From assembly GCA_964034945.1 (NCBI GenBank), contig OZ035962.1, positions 114,019,234 through 114,083,233 on the forward strand: DNA of 64,000 nucleotides, in the 5' to 3' direction. A program made the position numbers and the translations under genes. The notes beneath the pieces were generated by a model. The model was not told where the DNA came from. It was given only the letters and a program-made list of their open reading frames with translations, and did no database searches. Source of the stretch: Chrysopilus asiliformis. Lineage: Eukaryota; Arthropoda; Insecta; Diptera; Rhagionidae. Below, piece after piece: positions 11,797 to 23,727 of this stretch (positions within the stretch are counted from its first letter, which is position 1; the number at the start of each line of letters is the position of its first letter).

Positions 11797-13436
11797 TTGA
11801 ATATAACTATTTCAGTTATAGCCGCGATTTCTCATTATAGCAGTCTTTTTGACTTGACTGGAATCGAGTTCCAATTCTAAAAAGAGTGAGTTTGACTTTT
11901 TCCATTTTTTCTACTTTGATTTTTACATTTTTGAGTAATTTGATCGTATTCAGTTTTTATTATTATTTTCTTTACATAAAATGTAATCAAATAGGACCTC
12001 GAAAAAAAACTACATTATAGTGCTTCCGCTGCTGCTTAACTCTTTGATATATGAGCTAAAAACTTAGATTCCTTATATCGCCCAATTTTTTACAAATGCG
12101 GAATTGGGTTGTCAGATCAATTGTTGATATTGAAGATTCCTTCAGACCCGAAATGTATGTTTAAGGTTAGGGAATAAATTTTTTTTAACACTAGAAACTG
12201 AAATTTTTTTTAGAAAAAAATAAAAATAGATGCCTAACGTCATGTGCTCTATAAAAAGAAAATCCTTCGTGTAGTGGTGATCTAAAGAAGGAATTCCTGT
12301 TTCTTAAAATTGACTCACATTCATTGTTTCAATTTTGTTTCAAGTCCAACAATTTTTTGCTAAAAATATATATTTCCAACTTGATTATTTTTTTTTCTGT
12401 GAATTTGACGTCAATTACATTTTATCTACGTCAATTACGTTGAATGCACGGGCAAACTTACTTTTAAGGATATATAATGTACAGAGGACATTCTCTGAAA
12501 TGAATCTTTTCCGATTATTAGATCTTTTGTTTTTGTTGGAAACACGTGGGATAAGAAATATAAGATCACAATATTTTGTATAGTTAGATTTCCTAAGTTT
12601 TTGTAGCAATTTAAAGATAAACTTATATTCAAATACGTGAAAAATTTCACCCGTGGCTAATAGTCAACAGTTAAATAGTCAATAGCTAATAGTTAAAAAA
12701 AAATAAAATACTGCGTATTCTAGTATATTTTGTTAAATCCTTATGTTGCCTTAATATATTAGATTCATTCAGGAAACACCCGAATTTCTCGATTTAAATA
12801 ATTGATACTAAAAATAAAAACCTTAACTCGTTCGTCAAGCACTCAATAAACATAAAATTATCTAATAAAAATACACATATTTCGGGTAAGCGCTATCTAA
12901 ACATAGAACCTGTCGTAAAAATGTGAAAAACGCAATCAAATGTCCATCAAAGTAAAATATTAGAGAAACGTTGAAGAGATACAAGCGGAAAAAACACGCC
13001 TTTGGTATCTATTCTTGAACTTCAACATTGAACATATCCAACATATGTTCTGTGCCTCTTGTCACGAAACCAAGCAGAGTCTTTAGAAAATTCCGATACT
13101 GCCGCTGCATATGAAAAAAAAAACAAATTTGAGAACCTCTATCCCCATTATTCAGTCTCAACGAAGCATTCTCTAGCAGTGAAATAAGAATTATTATATG
13201 GCATTGATATTAGATTTTATCCCCTGGAGTTGGTTTCATAAAGCAAATGTCGTCCAATAGAATTTGGTGTTTCGACGTTGAAGGGAACCGTGGCCAGAGT
13301 ATATTTAGGGGAATCTATTCTCTTGGACCATAAAATAATTTAAGAATTTGTCCGCTATTTTGTGTAGGGATTTGATTCAAAATTTATAAAATTTTTGGTT
13401 TTCATTACAAGCAAAAATACACCGGAAACAGTTGAT
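11797..13436. other. No gene seen
   Basis: AT-rich sequence with short overlapping frames. AATAGTCAA-like words cluster at 12655-12700. Confidence 0.5.
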
Positions 13437-13442
13437 TCTGAG

Positions 13443-13490
13443 GTGCCTTTGGGTTGCGTGCTAGGGCCTCTGCTGTTTAAAATCGATTAT
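13443..13490 (+). pseudogene. Relic of a non-LTR retrotransposon reverse transcriptase
   Basis: The + frame from 13443 reads VPLGCVLGPLLFKIDY, which closely matches the RT block usually written GVPQGSVLGPLLF in jockey/I-type elements. Stops flank it on both sides and nothing else of the RT is readable, so it is at most a tiny fossil. It could be chance, but the eight-residue core is distinctive. Confidence 0.45.
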
Positions 13491-14020
13491 TCCACCCAAA
13501 ATCGGTAATCTATTTTTAATCCGGTCGATATAAGTATATCCAAATCAATTGGATTTATGTATCGCTGCTTTAAGAATAGTTAAGATGTTTTATGGTTGTT
13601 ACCTTAAGGGCCAATCCTGTTGAGGGCTCCAAGTGTGGTATCCATCATTGCTTCGCTTGGTTCGCTTCAGTTGAGATTAGTTACAAGTTAAAAGTTCACC
13701 GAAGCGTTGCGGATAAATCGGGAGCAGACGGTAAAATCGTGCAGCCACGAAAGTTTTAAAATTTATACTGAGATTTTAGCTTTGAAATGCTCAAAGTGAT
13801 TGTCATGGTGGCTCCATGAGGATCATTATTTTATGTGCAAACATTCAATTCTGGTTGGCGAATGGCCACTTATGTTTCATGGTATGTGAATGAACTGAAG
13901 TGGAACTAGTGATGCTTTTAGAATATGTTTCTTCCACTCAACTCTAGTATATTTCAATGTAGCTGCAATAGCAACACCGTTGCACATACTTCTGTTTATG
14001 TCCATTTTATCTATCCAGTA
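13491..14020. other. No gene seen
   Basis: Mixed-composition sequence without a recognisable coding frame or repeat ends. Confidence 0.45.
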
Positions 14021-14590
14021 AATCCCTTCAGGTGCTTTGTAAAGTACTGCTTACTCATCTGCCACAAAATGTGGCCGTCTGCAGGTGAGGCACAGGTGAG
14101 TTGTTGTGTAGTGGCAAAGGGATTTTGTTTATATATTGGCCGCTTCTGGTGTGCTTAACAACCGTCATCATTATCATAGTCATAATCATGATGATAATCA
14201 TGCAGACCAGATATTCTGATAAACGTGACCATAAAGGGTTCGTTTTTGGCTCATTGTTGCCGTAGTGTTTGAAAATCTGTAGATGTTTTGCAAATGAAAT
14301 GCAAATAAGATGGTCGCGCGATCCGTGAATATGGTTATCTTCTGAATGCCATCTGGTGTCTAGCGCAACAAGCGAAAGTAACTTAATGTATCGAAACGGA
14401 GGGATGAGGTGGATTTGGGATTGATGTTGATTTAACATCGATTTAACATCGCGAATAATCACTAATCGGCCGCGAAATAATTAAAAGCGACCGAAGACGT
14501 GAAATCATCGGGCAGCTCGGGTAATAAAGATCGGGAAAAAATTTATTTGTCAGGTGAGACAAATAAGTGTGTGGCACATTCAGGTGTTGA
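14021..14590. promoter_or_regulatory. Cluster of five CAGGTG E-boxes; candidate enhancer
   Basis: CAGGTG occurs at 14029, 14082, 14093, 14551 and 14581, all on the + strand. About 0.3 would be expected by chance in this length over both strands. CAGGTG is the E-box recognised by Snail-family and some bHLH factors. Position upstream of the jing exons makes an intronic or upstream enhancer plausible; no function is shown. Confidence 0.3.
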
Positions 14591-16170
14591 GTGAGCAAAT
14601 TCCAATGAGTTTTAACGATCCATTGATTATGATGAGATATTTTATGGATTTTTAATGCTACAGGTTTATTGTGATGAGACGTAATTGGAGTACTGTTTTA
14701 ATTATAGCCACAAGTTTTATTTATGATCTACTGATGGACACAAAAATAGTGTGAATGACACATTTATCGTTGGGTTATGTTTCACATGGCGATTCTGATA
14801 GACTCCTCAATTCGTGTTGAATAAAATGAGAAGTCTACCAGAATCAGAATTTTTGTTGAAGTTTTTTCATATTTCATAATAATTCTACCTTGGCAATAAT
14901 AGCTAATTTAGTGGATAATGAATAGGTTTTTTTTTTATTTCGTCATAATTGAAGAAGAGAATCATTCAAAGAGAAAAATTAATCGATAAAGTTTTTATTT
15001 CTATTCTGAAAATATTTTTCTAAATACTTTGGCAGTTATTTTTGAATAATTCTATTCTACATCAAATTATTTCCATTCGATATACACTAAATCTCAATTC
15101 ACCGTGAGAAAAATCGCAATAGAAGATTTCATCTTGGATAACTCCATCTAAATTATAAGTTGAGAAAACGCTTTAATTTGAACAAATAGTAAAAATTGCT
15201 GGAAACATGTTAGCCTCTCATGAAGATTTTCTTTTCTACTTGAATGATTCAACTTCATTCAGAATTCTTTCCATAGCCAACTTGAAATGAATAATCGCAA
15301 AATAACGAGCCATGCAAAAAACGATCAATTTGCATTAAATCTTTATACGCGTATGACGATCAACATCAAAAAATTGCCAATTCGACTGATTTTCAAGTCT
15401 TGAATTGATGGCGTTTCTTCTTAATGGGTGACTCTTCCGCTCCTATCGCAGAAGAAAAATTCTTTAAAATTTCTTGTACGCGTACAATTCTTGTTCGTGA
15501 GTTGCTTTCGGAGTTGCTTCATGCAAATTAATTTCGCATAATGGCCAAGAATCTACAATTCTTCTGTGGATTCTACGACGCATTAACTGTTCGATAACCT
15601 GTCGTCGTTACTGTGGATATATGAGAAAAATATTTTTCCGAATGGGAAACCGGTTCTGGCGGAAACATATCGTTTAAAGGTAAATTTGTCACCGTGCTTC
15701 AAATAGCTGTTAGTTTTGTCCGAATCGAGGAATATAGCTTAAGAATGATGGGAGAATACGGTAAACTTTCGATTTCTGTCATATCACTGGCGAAAATAGC
15801 GACATTTTACTGACAGTAAACTCCCATTCGCTGTCGGTTAAAAAGATGACGATCTAATTTACATAAGAAAACTATTAAACGAACCATAAAGTCTTCAATC
15901 GCTTATGGGTCTAATGTCGAAGACCAACTATGGTAATAAACGAGTTTTTTTTTCACTATATCGATGGACGATAAATTTCTAATCCCGTGTGCAGAACATG
16001 TGTAAATTATCATTTGCAGAACTATTAAGGAGTCATTGTAAATTTAACAATATTTTTTGTTGGTTTTCGAAAAAGTTATCGGTAATCTTTACAAATATAA
16101 AATGATTAAAATCTTAATAGCATTTTTGTTTTGAGCAGAGACTTTGCTGTTATGACACTTGGTTTTTTAT
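14591..16170. other. No gene seen
   Basis: AT-rich sequence with no domain-bearing frame, terminal repeat or RNA gene recognised. Confidence 0.5.
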
Positions 16171-16715
16171 ACCCGTATGGTGAAACCAAAGGGTATATTA
16201 ACTTTGCTTTACCGTTTGTAACGCCAAGATCCCGTCATCACACACAAAAATGAATTACACCAGTGTGTTTAGAATGATAAAAAAAATTGAATTTTCCATG
16301 TCCGTCCGTCTGTCTGTCTGTCTGTCCGTCCGTCTGTCTGTCTGTCCGTCCGTCCGTCCGTCTGTCTGTCTGTGGCGCGGATTGCAGGCGCACGGATTGA
16401 GCTAGAGACTTGAAATTTTGCGCAGATTCGTTTTTCGTAAAATGCGAGGCTAAGTTCGTTAATGGGCAAAAATGGACCATTAGGGGCGGTACCCCCCATA
16501 CGAACGAAAACGGTTTTTGTGAATATCTCAAAAACGGTGCATCTTATCAAAAAAGTGCAGGAACAAAAGTTATTTAGGATATGATTCTACATAAAACTCC
16601 CATACATCAAAATCCGATTGGAAAAAATTTTAAAAAATCTTATTGGAAAGTTTGACTTCAAAGTGGACTTTTGGTACAACTGTTCGAATTTTGATACGAA
16701 TATCACCATACGGGT
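16171..16715. mobile_element. Interspersed repeat with 13-bp TIRs and CTGTC/CCGTC core
   Basis: Begins ACCCGTATGGTGA (16171-16183) and ends with the exact reverse complement TCACCATACGGGT (16703-16715). Inside is a CTGTCTGTCCGTCCG microsatellite-like run, then an ACTTGAAATTTTGCGCAGA block and a CCCCCCATACGAACGA block resembling 8441-8700. No target duplication was identified and there is no coding capacity. Two frames here are only translations of the microsatellite. Confidence 0.6.
16300..16372. repeat. (CTGT/CCGT)n tetranucleotide microsatellite
   Basis: About 18 tandem units of CTGT interrupted by CCGT variants, inside the 16171-16715 element. Confidence 0.9.
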
Positions 16716-17683
16716 GTTCAATAATTGCCAGATTGGCCATTATAGCTTTTGTTATGTTTTATTTTATTAAAATGTGGCTGAAAGAGTTATTAGTGTGAAA
16801 ATAAGTGACAAACGTAAAACATGATAGCAATGGTTGCGAATCTGTCATGTTTTTTTAGTAGAAAACTTTATATATCCTTTCATGCCGGCTTCAATCCTTT
16901 CATGCCAGTTTCTTACGCTTGGCGAATATAGGCGAATCCCGACAAACGCGAAAATGGAAATCTCAGTAGATGTACCGTGAAATTTGGCTACATCTGCGAT
17001 GAGGCTGAATTTATCAAATCAAATCAGGCGAACGTGCCTGATTTATAATACGGTGTCTATAATTTGGCAATATGGATAGAAACCTCTGAGTCCGGTGAAT
17101 GTTGGTATGAATTAGGATGGGAGGCTCCCGCGTTGGTCAAGATCTGACGAATCGTTCGCCAAACATTGATTCGAGTCTGGAGCAAGCATCACAACCACTT
17201 TTAATCACCCGAACACAACACTTTGATATAAAATTCAGTGAAAGAAATTTAAACTAAAGAGGAAGTGCTAAACAATTTATACAACTGTCTTATTTGGAGC
17301 GACTAAAAAGTTGGAAATTTGCGACTTTTTCTTACAGATTTCTTAAACTGAATTCAATTCAAAATATCTGATGTGAACAGCACATGGCTTTCTTATACAA
17401 AATCTACGTTTTTGCACAATTTGCACTAAAACCCGACCAATACAATATTAGATAAAAAAAAATCAAAAAAATTTATTTTACAAAATCTGAAATATCTCGA
17501 TAACGGTAAAAGATATGCATTTTTATATCTAGTTAAGATCCCAATGGTTGATAGCGGAGGAATATCTATTCAATTGGTGTAACATGGAAGACTAAAGGTG
17601 GAGTTACAGCTAAATTGTTTTGTTGTTGGTTATGTTATCGCCACAATCTGATTTAGCCATAATACTGAATTAAACAAAAGAAA
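16716..17683. other. No gene seen
   Basis: AT-rich, without a convincing frame. A short near-duplicate, CCTTTCATGCC, recurs at about 16879 and 16900. Confidence 0.45.
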
Positions 17684-17840
17684 ATCTACAATTGCTAGGG
17701 GCCAATCGTCAAATACTCTATATGATGACAGACAAGATGTTTATTTAAAAAAAATCTATTTGTATAGGGGAAAGGAGTGGTCCGATTGGATTTTAATGTA
17801 TGAAACGTTTATGTAAAAATCATATTCTAAATACATTCAA
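17684..17840 (+). repeat. Interspersed repeat family copy (ATTGC...GGTCCGATTGG)
   Basis: Shares GTCAAATACTCTATATGATG, ATTTAAAAAAAATC and GGAGTGGTCCGATTGGATTT with the reverse complement of 8700-8860 and with 62764-62895. It is non-coding, and the ends are not defined. Confidence 0.6.
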
Positions 17841-17989
17841 TTGAATAAAACTAGTAAATGCTAATAAAGTTTGTCAAATATTTGAGTTCAACTATTCAAA
17901 ATACCTGTTAAAGAACTGTCATGATGCGGCATGAATGACTACTATTTTGTAACAAAAACAATATTTATTTGAAAATGAAAGATTAATGT

Positions 17990-18730
17990 TAGCCGGCGAT
18001 TGTGAGATCACGAGTAAGCGAGAGTGTAGTGTAAATAAATCTCACGGTTATGATTTTGATAGTGCAAGCACATCAGTCAGGTGTGCCAGATTGCGGTAAA
18101 TTGGCGAGTCACATCTAATCGCAAATTCGCACAGCTAGCAAAAATCCGTGAAGTTGTAGTGGTGGCTCTTGTTTGATCTTTACGGATCTACAATCTATGC
18201 GAGCGGCTGATGTCGCGTCGCGTAATATGGATGAGGTAATCGCGTCAGCGAAATAAACATTCCCGCGGCGCGTCGAACACCACCGCCACTTGCCTTGATC
18301 ATATTTGCGAATTTTTTTTTATTGCTCGTTTTTCATTTGAAGTGCTTTGCTGCGTCCGTTGCCGCGCGCGTTTCGCGCCAAACGATGCGTTGGATGTCTA
18401 TGCGCGATCGTAAACCAGTTAGGGTAGGTCAGGATCTCGGATTTTTTCAACACCAGTTGGCGCAGAACTCATAATATCGCTTGTGTGCACGCAGTTGGCC
18501 ATTTAAATCGCCTTTGTGTGCGAATCGTGTGCGAAATTTCGCTTATAAACGATCCCGCTTTTACCATATGGTCCACATAGTGCCTGTGTGCGTGCGTCAG
18601 CTAACTTTAGATTTTCGCATGGCTTAAACTGTGGATTTTATGGCGTGGTGTTTGTCGTCACAAATATAAAAGTGGCTGCCACCCAAATGGTCGCATTTGA
18701 TGCTGGCGTTTTACGCGGTTATTAATTATC
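17990..18730. promoter_or_regulatory. CpG-rich island with TATA-like box; candidate promoter or enhancer
   Basis: This is one of the most GC- and CpG-rich unique blocks upstream of jing, with words such as CGCGTCGCGTAATATGG, TTGCCGCGCGCGTTTCGCG and several TGTGTGCG motifs. TATAAAAG lies at 18665-18672, with a possible initiator about 25-30 bases downstream, and TTAATTA follows. No long reading frame crosses it. It could be a jing promoter or 5' untranslated exon, or an enhancer. Confidence 0.3.
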
Positions 18731-19194
18731 GTATTTACGGTAATTGGAAAAATAAAATTCCGAGTTGTATTGCTATCATTTTTTGTATAGCATAAAAAAT
18801 TCTAAAAGGAATTCTACAACTGAAGGAGGACTATGTCTGTTTTGATTGGCCACAAGATTTTAAGACTCTGCAGTTTTAAAATCCCAATAATATTGTTAAA
18901 AATTTTAGTTTATTTAATTCAAATTTAATGTTATATTTTACATGTTATATTTTTATGAAAATTTTTAAAATCTGTCCAAAAAAATGTCACGATAATTTTC
19001 GGCCCATCGATCCACTCACTCTCTTCTCGCTCCTCATGCTACATTTTGGCCTTTCAACCTCCCACATCACGCTTTTATGCCGATTTAGATAAGTTATTTG
19101 CTTGTTATCACATCGCATGAAAGCGACTGGATCAAATTTCAAGAAACTTGGGAGTTAGGTGAGTAATATGCCGCAGGGTAACATAGGCAAACAA
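18731..19194. other. No gene seen
   Basis: AT-rich, then a short C-rich patch (19010-19075) with no frame of note. Confidence 0.45.
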
Positions 19195-19401
19195 TTATTT
19201 TCTGGGAATAACCCCTTCTTCCCTCTTGAGATAACCCCAAAGGAACAAGTCCAAAGGCGTCAAATCGCACGATCTTGGTGGTGAAGTGTGCGAATCACGA
19301 AGTGCGCGAAATGCATTTTTGTTTGAACGCCCATTTTCGTAATAGGCTTCAATAACTTTAACATGTTTGATTGTCAATCTTTCCATGGTTGAAATTGCCA
19401 A
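19195..19401 (-). pseudogene. Internally deleted mariner/Tc1-type transposase relic
   Basis: A 68-residue frame begins MERLTIKHVKVIEAYYENGR, like the start of a helix-turn-helix transposase. After about residue 37 it jumps to PPRSCDLTPLDLFLWGYLK, which is the C-terminal catalytic block (usual form SPDLTPLDFFLWGYLK) with the last acidic residue region. The roughly 250 residues in between are missing, so N- and C-terminal pieces have been joined by an internal deletion. The first of the two adjacent motif residues is C instead of P. It is non-functional and distinct from the intact mariner at 9931-11221. Confidence 0.65.
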
Positions 19402-19851
19402 AGACTGAACTTGTTAAATCTGAAAACAGATGTCAAAAATCATTGGATTTAAAAGTCCTTAAAAGCCTCAAACAAATTTAACATCGGTCCAAGCAATTGG
19501 AACACCCGATATTAAATTTAGACAGGCATTATAAATAGTTTCGAAAAAATTTTCTAATTGGCGTTGAATGAACATAAAAGTTTTGTAAAATAAAATTTTA
19601 AACACTCGTGTCTTCGAAATTTACTCGTTTTTAAGAGAATCGCAGTATGGCGCATGATAAATCCGATTGAACTTTGACGCATGAGAGAGTTATGTAGCAT
19701 TACATACATTCAAAGAAAACGGTATTAAGAAAAATAAAGTTTTTTGCGATCTTTGCTGACTTTTAAATTTTTTTTTGTTTAGAGTTAACTAGTTTCAAAT
19801 TCAACGTGATTATAGAAATTTTAAGAGGCGTGAAAAATAATTTCAATACTA
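19402..19851. other. No gene seen
   Basis: AT-rich spacer between the transposase relic and the MITE. Confidence 0.45.
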
Positions 19852-20134
19852 CACTCAGAAAAATGTCCAGGTCAACTTTTTGTCAGGTTAACTCTGACCG
19901 CTATCTGGCTGACAGAGGTTTCCATTACATGACAATACATCCTCGGAATGCCTATCTAAGGTCAACTCGTGCAGCTCCCAAGGCCCTACTTCACCTGCTG
20001 GTGGCTAATTTCAGAATTTCTCCGGTCACAGGTCAACACAAGTTTTACTTTCCCTCATGCAGGCGAACGCGCGCCTGCCCGAGGCCAATTACGCCGTATG
20101 TAGGTCGTCGAGTTATCCTCCATTTTTCTGAGTG
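19852..20134. mobile_element. MITE with CACTCAGAAAAATG TIRs and TA target
   Basis: Starts CACTCAGAAAAATG and ends with its reverse complement, flanked by TA at 19850-19851 and 20135-20136, as in Tc1/mariner-type insertions. The 283-bp body is much GC-richer than its surroundings. A 127-residue frame runs through it but has no recognisable domain and crosses both ends, so I do not regard it as a gene. Confidence 0.75.
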
Positions 20135-23100
20135 TAATAATGAATTGCACGTAAAACGGCATACACAGAAACTTGCAGGCCAATGCTAAAAAAATAACAT
20201 TTGAATTTTTACTACCCACATCTTCAAGTTTAACGATTTTCTTGAGAAATCAGAAATTTCTTTGTTCAAGTACTCGTTAAGCTCAAAAAAGATAAATTTA
20301 ATTGCTCTGGGGGTGGTGTCATTGCAAATAACAAATTATTGCCTTCCCACCGGTCAATTCCTGCTATAGTGAAACGCATTAAAAACCGATCGATGCCAAT
20401 GACTTAAAAATGTTCAATACTCCTGTGCGAAGTGTGTCATGTCCAGAAAGTGCAATGTCCAATTTTTTTACCCACCTATTTTGCTGTTCTCGCATTAAAC
20501 ATGGACAATTTAAATGTGGTTCTAAAAAAAACGATTCCGCAAGTCTTGATGGGGTCGCCGTGACACTCTAGCTAAGATGGATGCATCTTCAGCTCGTAAA
20601 ACATCACTTAAAATGTCGTTGTCGAAACATCGAATAGTGCAATAAATCCGGTCATAATTCATCACCAGTATCGTTAAAATTAGTATCCATGTTTCGTACT
20701 ACAGTTCCGCGCGGACATATGGGGGGAGGCGGCTGCCTTCGTTGCAATTTCTTGCAGGTAATGAGCCGGAGCCAAAAAGAACCTATGGTGGTCAATGCAC
20801 GCGAATCCGCGATGTCAATGGACGTTCGACATTCATAGGACTTTCGCAAAAATTTTTTTATTCTTTAAAATGCATACATTTTAGATATGTTTGTGGTTGC
20901 GCGCATGTCTACTTAAAAAAAGTTCCTTTTTTTACTCGGAAATCGCGGATATTAAATACCGTCCGCCACGCCGCATTCGCTTTGTAGATTATGGGATTCA
21001 TTTCGCGAATCTCCTAAATATGTTTTTTAAGAATCCAAAGAAGATATTACCTCAACGGGGTGCGTTTAATATATTTTCGGCGTATTTTTTTTTATAGAAA
21101 TTAGTGTTTTTTTTTGTTTCTTGGACGGCTTGTGCTTTTATCACAAGCATAATCGAAAGCCCCATCGGAGCTCATAGCGAATCCAAAGCAAATACGATTG
21201 CAGTTCAACGAATTGCAGAGAAGAGATAATTGCCGAGTTACAATTTTGTTTACATGCTGCGCAGTTCTATGTTGTGTTTGGTCGTTGCAGAACATCGATG
21301 GGGCGAAGGCGCATTGGTGGAGCAAAAGAACATCAATGACTGGGAGAACCGAACCGGGTTCGATGCACTAAACTGCACTGGAACTCGGCGGGCGGGCGTC
21401 AATTCGGCCGTTCCCGTTGGTAGTATTTAGGAGGGCAAGGGATCCATTGGAGACGCGTAGAACAGAACTTGGAGCGAGCTTTCTTCGAATCCTATCTATA
21501 CCCTGCGCTTCGCTGAGAAAGTGTAGTTGCAGTGGATTTGATGCTTGTTTTGCAATGCCTCCCAGTGGAAAAGTCGTCATCATGATCAAGTCGAAGATGG
21601 TTTTTTTTTCTTTAAATTATTTTTATTTGCGCTGGTGATTTTTTTTTATACAAACCACTCGGCAGAGTCATTGAACTATCGTCATGGTAAGCTGGAAAGT
21701 AATGCCCGGCTGAAGGCAAAAGTTACTTCGGGATTAGTAATTGACACTATTTTCCATAATTCGTTGTTTATTACATCGGTATCAGTATGCAACATTGCAT
21801 CAAAACAACATATTATTCAACATACTATTCTTGGTTGTGTTATGGTTTTCTTAGAACTTCTTCTTAGGGTTTAGTTTAAATAGGAATTTTGTCGGAACCA
21901 AATTTTAAAATAATTAGAATGTGGACCCGGCGTATCCGGATTAAAGTCCAGAATCCGGAAATCAATTCAAAAAAATGCAGAAATCACTTTTTTTAGATTT
22001 CTGTACCGATATCTTTTTTTGATCGTTTTTTAAAATAAAAAAAATCTCTGCTTTCTAAACGTTAAAAATGATTTCTTAGTTTTGAAATTCCTACTTATGA
22101 GATTATCCCACTGCCCCTGGGTCCAAAATTTCACTTAATTATCGTCGTTTGGCCTCCTGTCTACCAGAAGTCGTCTAAAAACCCCTAAAGATTATATCGC
22201 TGAATGTGGAGACAAAAAAAAAACCATGAGAAATATATGTTGGTGGTTCCGTCTGTATGTCAAATAACGTATAAGAAGGACCGCCGGTTGACTGGTCGTG
22301 GGAAGAGCAAAAACCTTAAAAATCCTTGATTCCCATAAAAAAGCTTCCAAGAATCGAACAAGGAAAGCCGTAAAAAGTTTATGGATCCATTCACCTCCTT
22401 CGTGCCGTTCCATTAGTCTCGCAAGTCTCACAGGTTTCTTGGCCGACACAACCCGACGTTGGCTAAATGTGAAGCGGTGGGAAGAGAAAGGAAACCCTGG
22501 AATCTATAAGAAATTTATTTGAATCCAATCGGAACCAAACCTAAAAATGTAACCACATCTTTGTTGACGTCGCCGTTCGAGACTAAACAATCGTTTTCGT
22601 TGATTTTTATCATCGTTTTCGGTGGACTGAGTTACTACATCAAAATAATAACAAAAACATGAGAAACGTTACGATTCCGAGATGCAGTCGTCAAATACCC
22701 TATTTGATGAGATAGCAATGGCTTAAGAAACTTAAAAAAAAAACATTTCAATTTACATATAAAAAAAAATAACGTGGATCTATTTTTATACCATGATTTT
22801 TTGGTTCTTCTGGAAAATTATGTATTTTATAACCAAATGTTTACAGAAAGTACTAAAAAGTGCTAAACAATATTCGCCTCCTCCATTGTCAAACAAATCC
22901 CTTGCAGTCTCAACAACGCCCTTGTTTTCCACCTTTCTGTTACCCTAGTAGGGTTTTTGCCACTTTTTTTTATCGTAATCGGGTTTTTTTTAATTTTTTA
23001 AATTATTTTTTTTTTAATAACGGTTTTCCACCTGCTAGCAGTAATGTAATAACGGGGTGCGAAACCCGACCATAAAGAGGGGACTTCGAGGATTATCTTT

Positions 23101-23348
23101 TTTTCTTCGGCACTATAACCGGTTTCCGGTCTGGTTTGTCGCAGTGTTTCTCTCCAAAAACCTCAGTCGTGTGCCGATGTCCTCTGGTTTTCCATGCTAA
23201 TTTTCTTCGCGTTCTCGTTAACGCCGCCCTTCTTTCCATCTGAGGTTGGCTCGCTTTCTTCATTTTGTTGTTATGTTACCAACCTATCGCAAAACAGCTT
23301 CCGAGCCGGGTAACTATTACTACTCATTTCATAAAGTAAGTTGCGGAC
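20135..23348. other. No gene seen; part is GC-richer
   Basis: 20650-21560 is GC-richer than its flanks and full of short frames on both strands without domains. 22683-22730 is a fragment of the interspersed family seen at 17684 (GTCAAATACCCTATTTGATGA). No exon with convincing splice sites was identified. Confidence 0.45.
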
Positions 23349-23351
23349 TTA

Positions 23352-23724
23352 GCGTGGTATTACACACGGCAACTTTCGGGCTTACTTAAGCCGATTTTTG
23401 GGAGAAACGACTGAGGAGGGAAAAGTTGCCACTCGAAATCATGGCTTATTGACAATCTGCATACATGCAAACCGTGTGAACCGGTTTGGGAAAAGTAGTA
23501 GGCAGAAATCATTTTCGTTCTGACCGTCAGCAGGTAAAGATCTTGGGAAGTATATGAGCAGCAGCAATTTCAATGGTTTGAGTCCACACACACCCATGTA
23601 AACTTGTGTATCATATGCAAACAGGATTGGCTTATTTAAGCCACAAGTGTAAGCACATTGGCTTATTAAGCCCAAAAGTTGCCGGCTTAAATAAGCCCGA
23701 AAGTTGCCGTGTGTAATACCACGC
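23352..23724. mobile_element. PIF/Harbinger-type MITE with ~42-bp TIRs
   Basis: Left end starts GCGTGGTATTACACACGGCA, and the right end is its reverse complement over about 42 bp with one mismatch. Both sides carry TTA (23349-23351, 23725-23727), the 3-bp target typical of PIF/Harbinger. The body repeats GGCTTAxTTAAGCC modules. No transposase is encoded. Confidence 0.8.
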
Positions 23725-23727
23725 TTA

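Noticed and set aside
16238..16550. Two - strand frames of 93-97 residues rich in T, D, R, Q
   Set aside because: They translate the CTGT/CCGT microsatellite.
19806..20189. 127-residue frame
   Set aside because: Crosses both ends of a MITE and so cannot be one ancestral coding unit.
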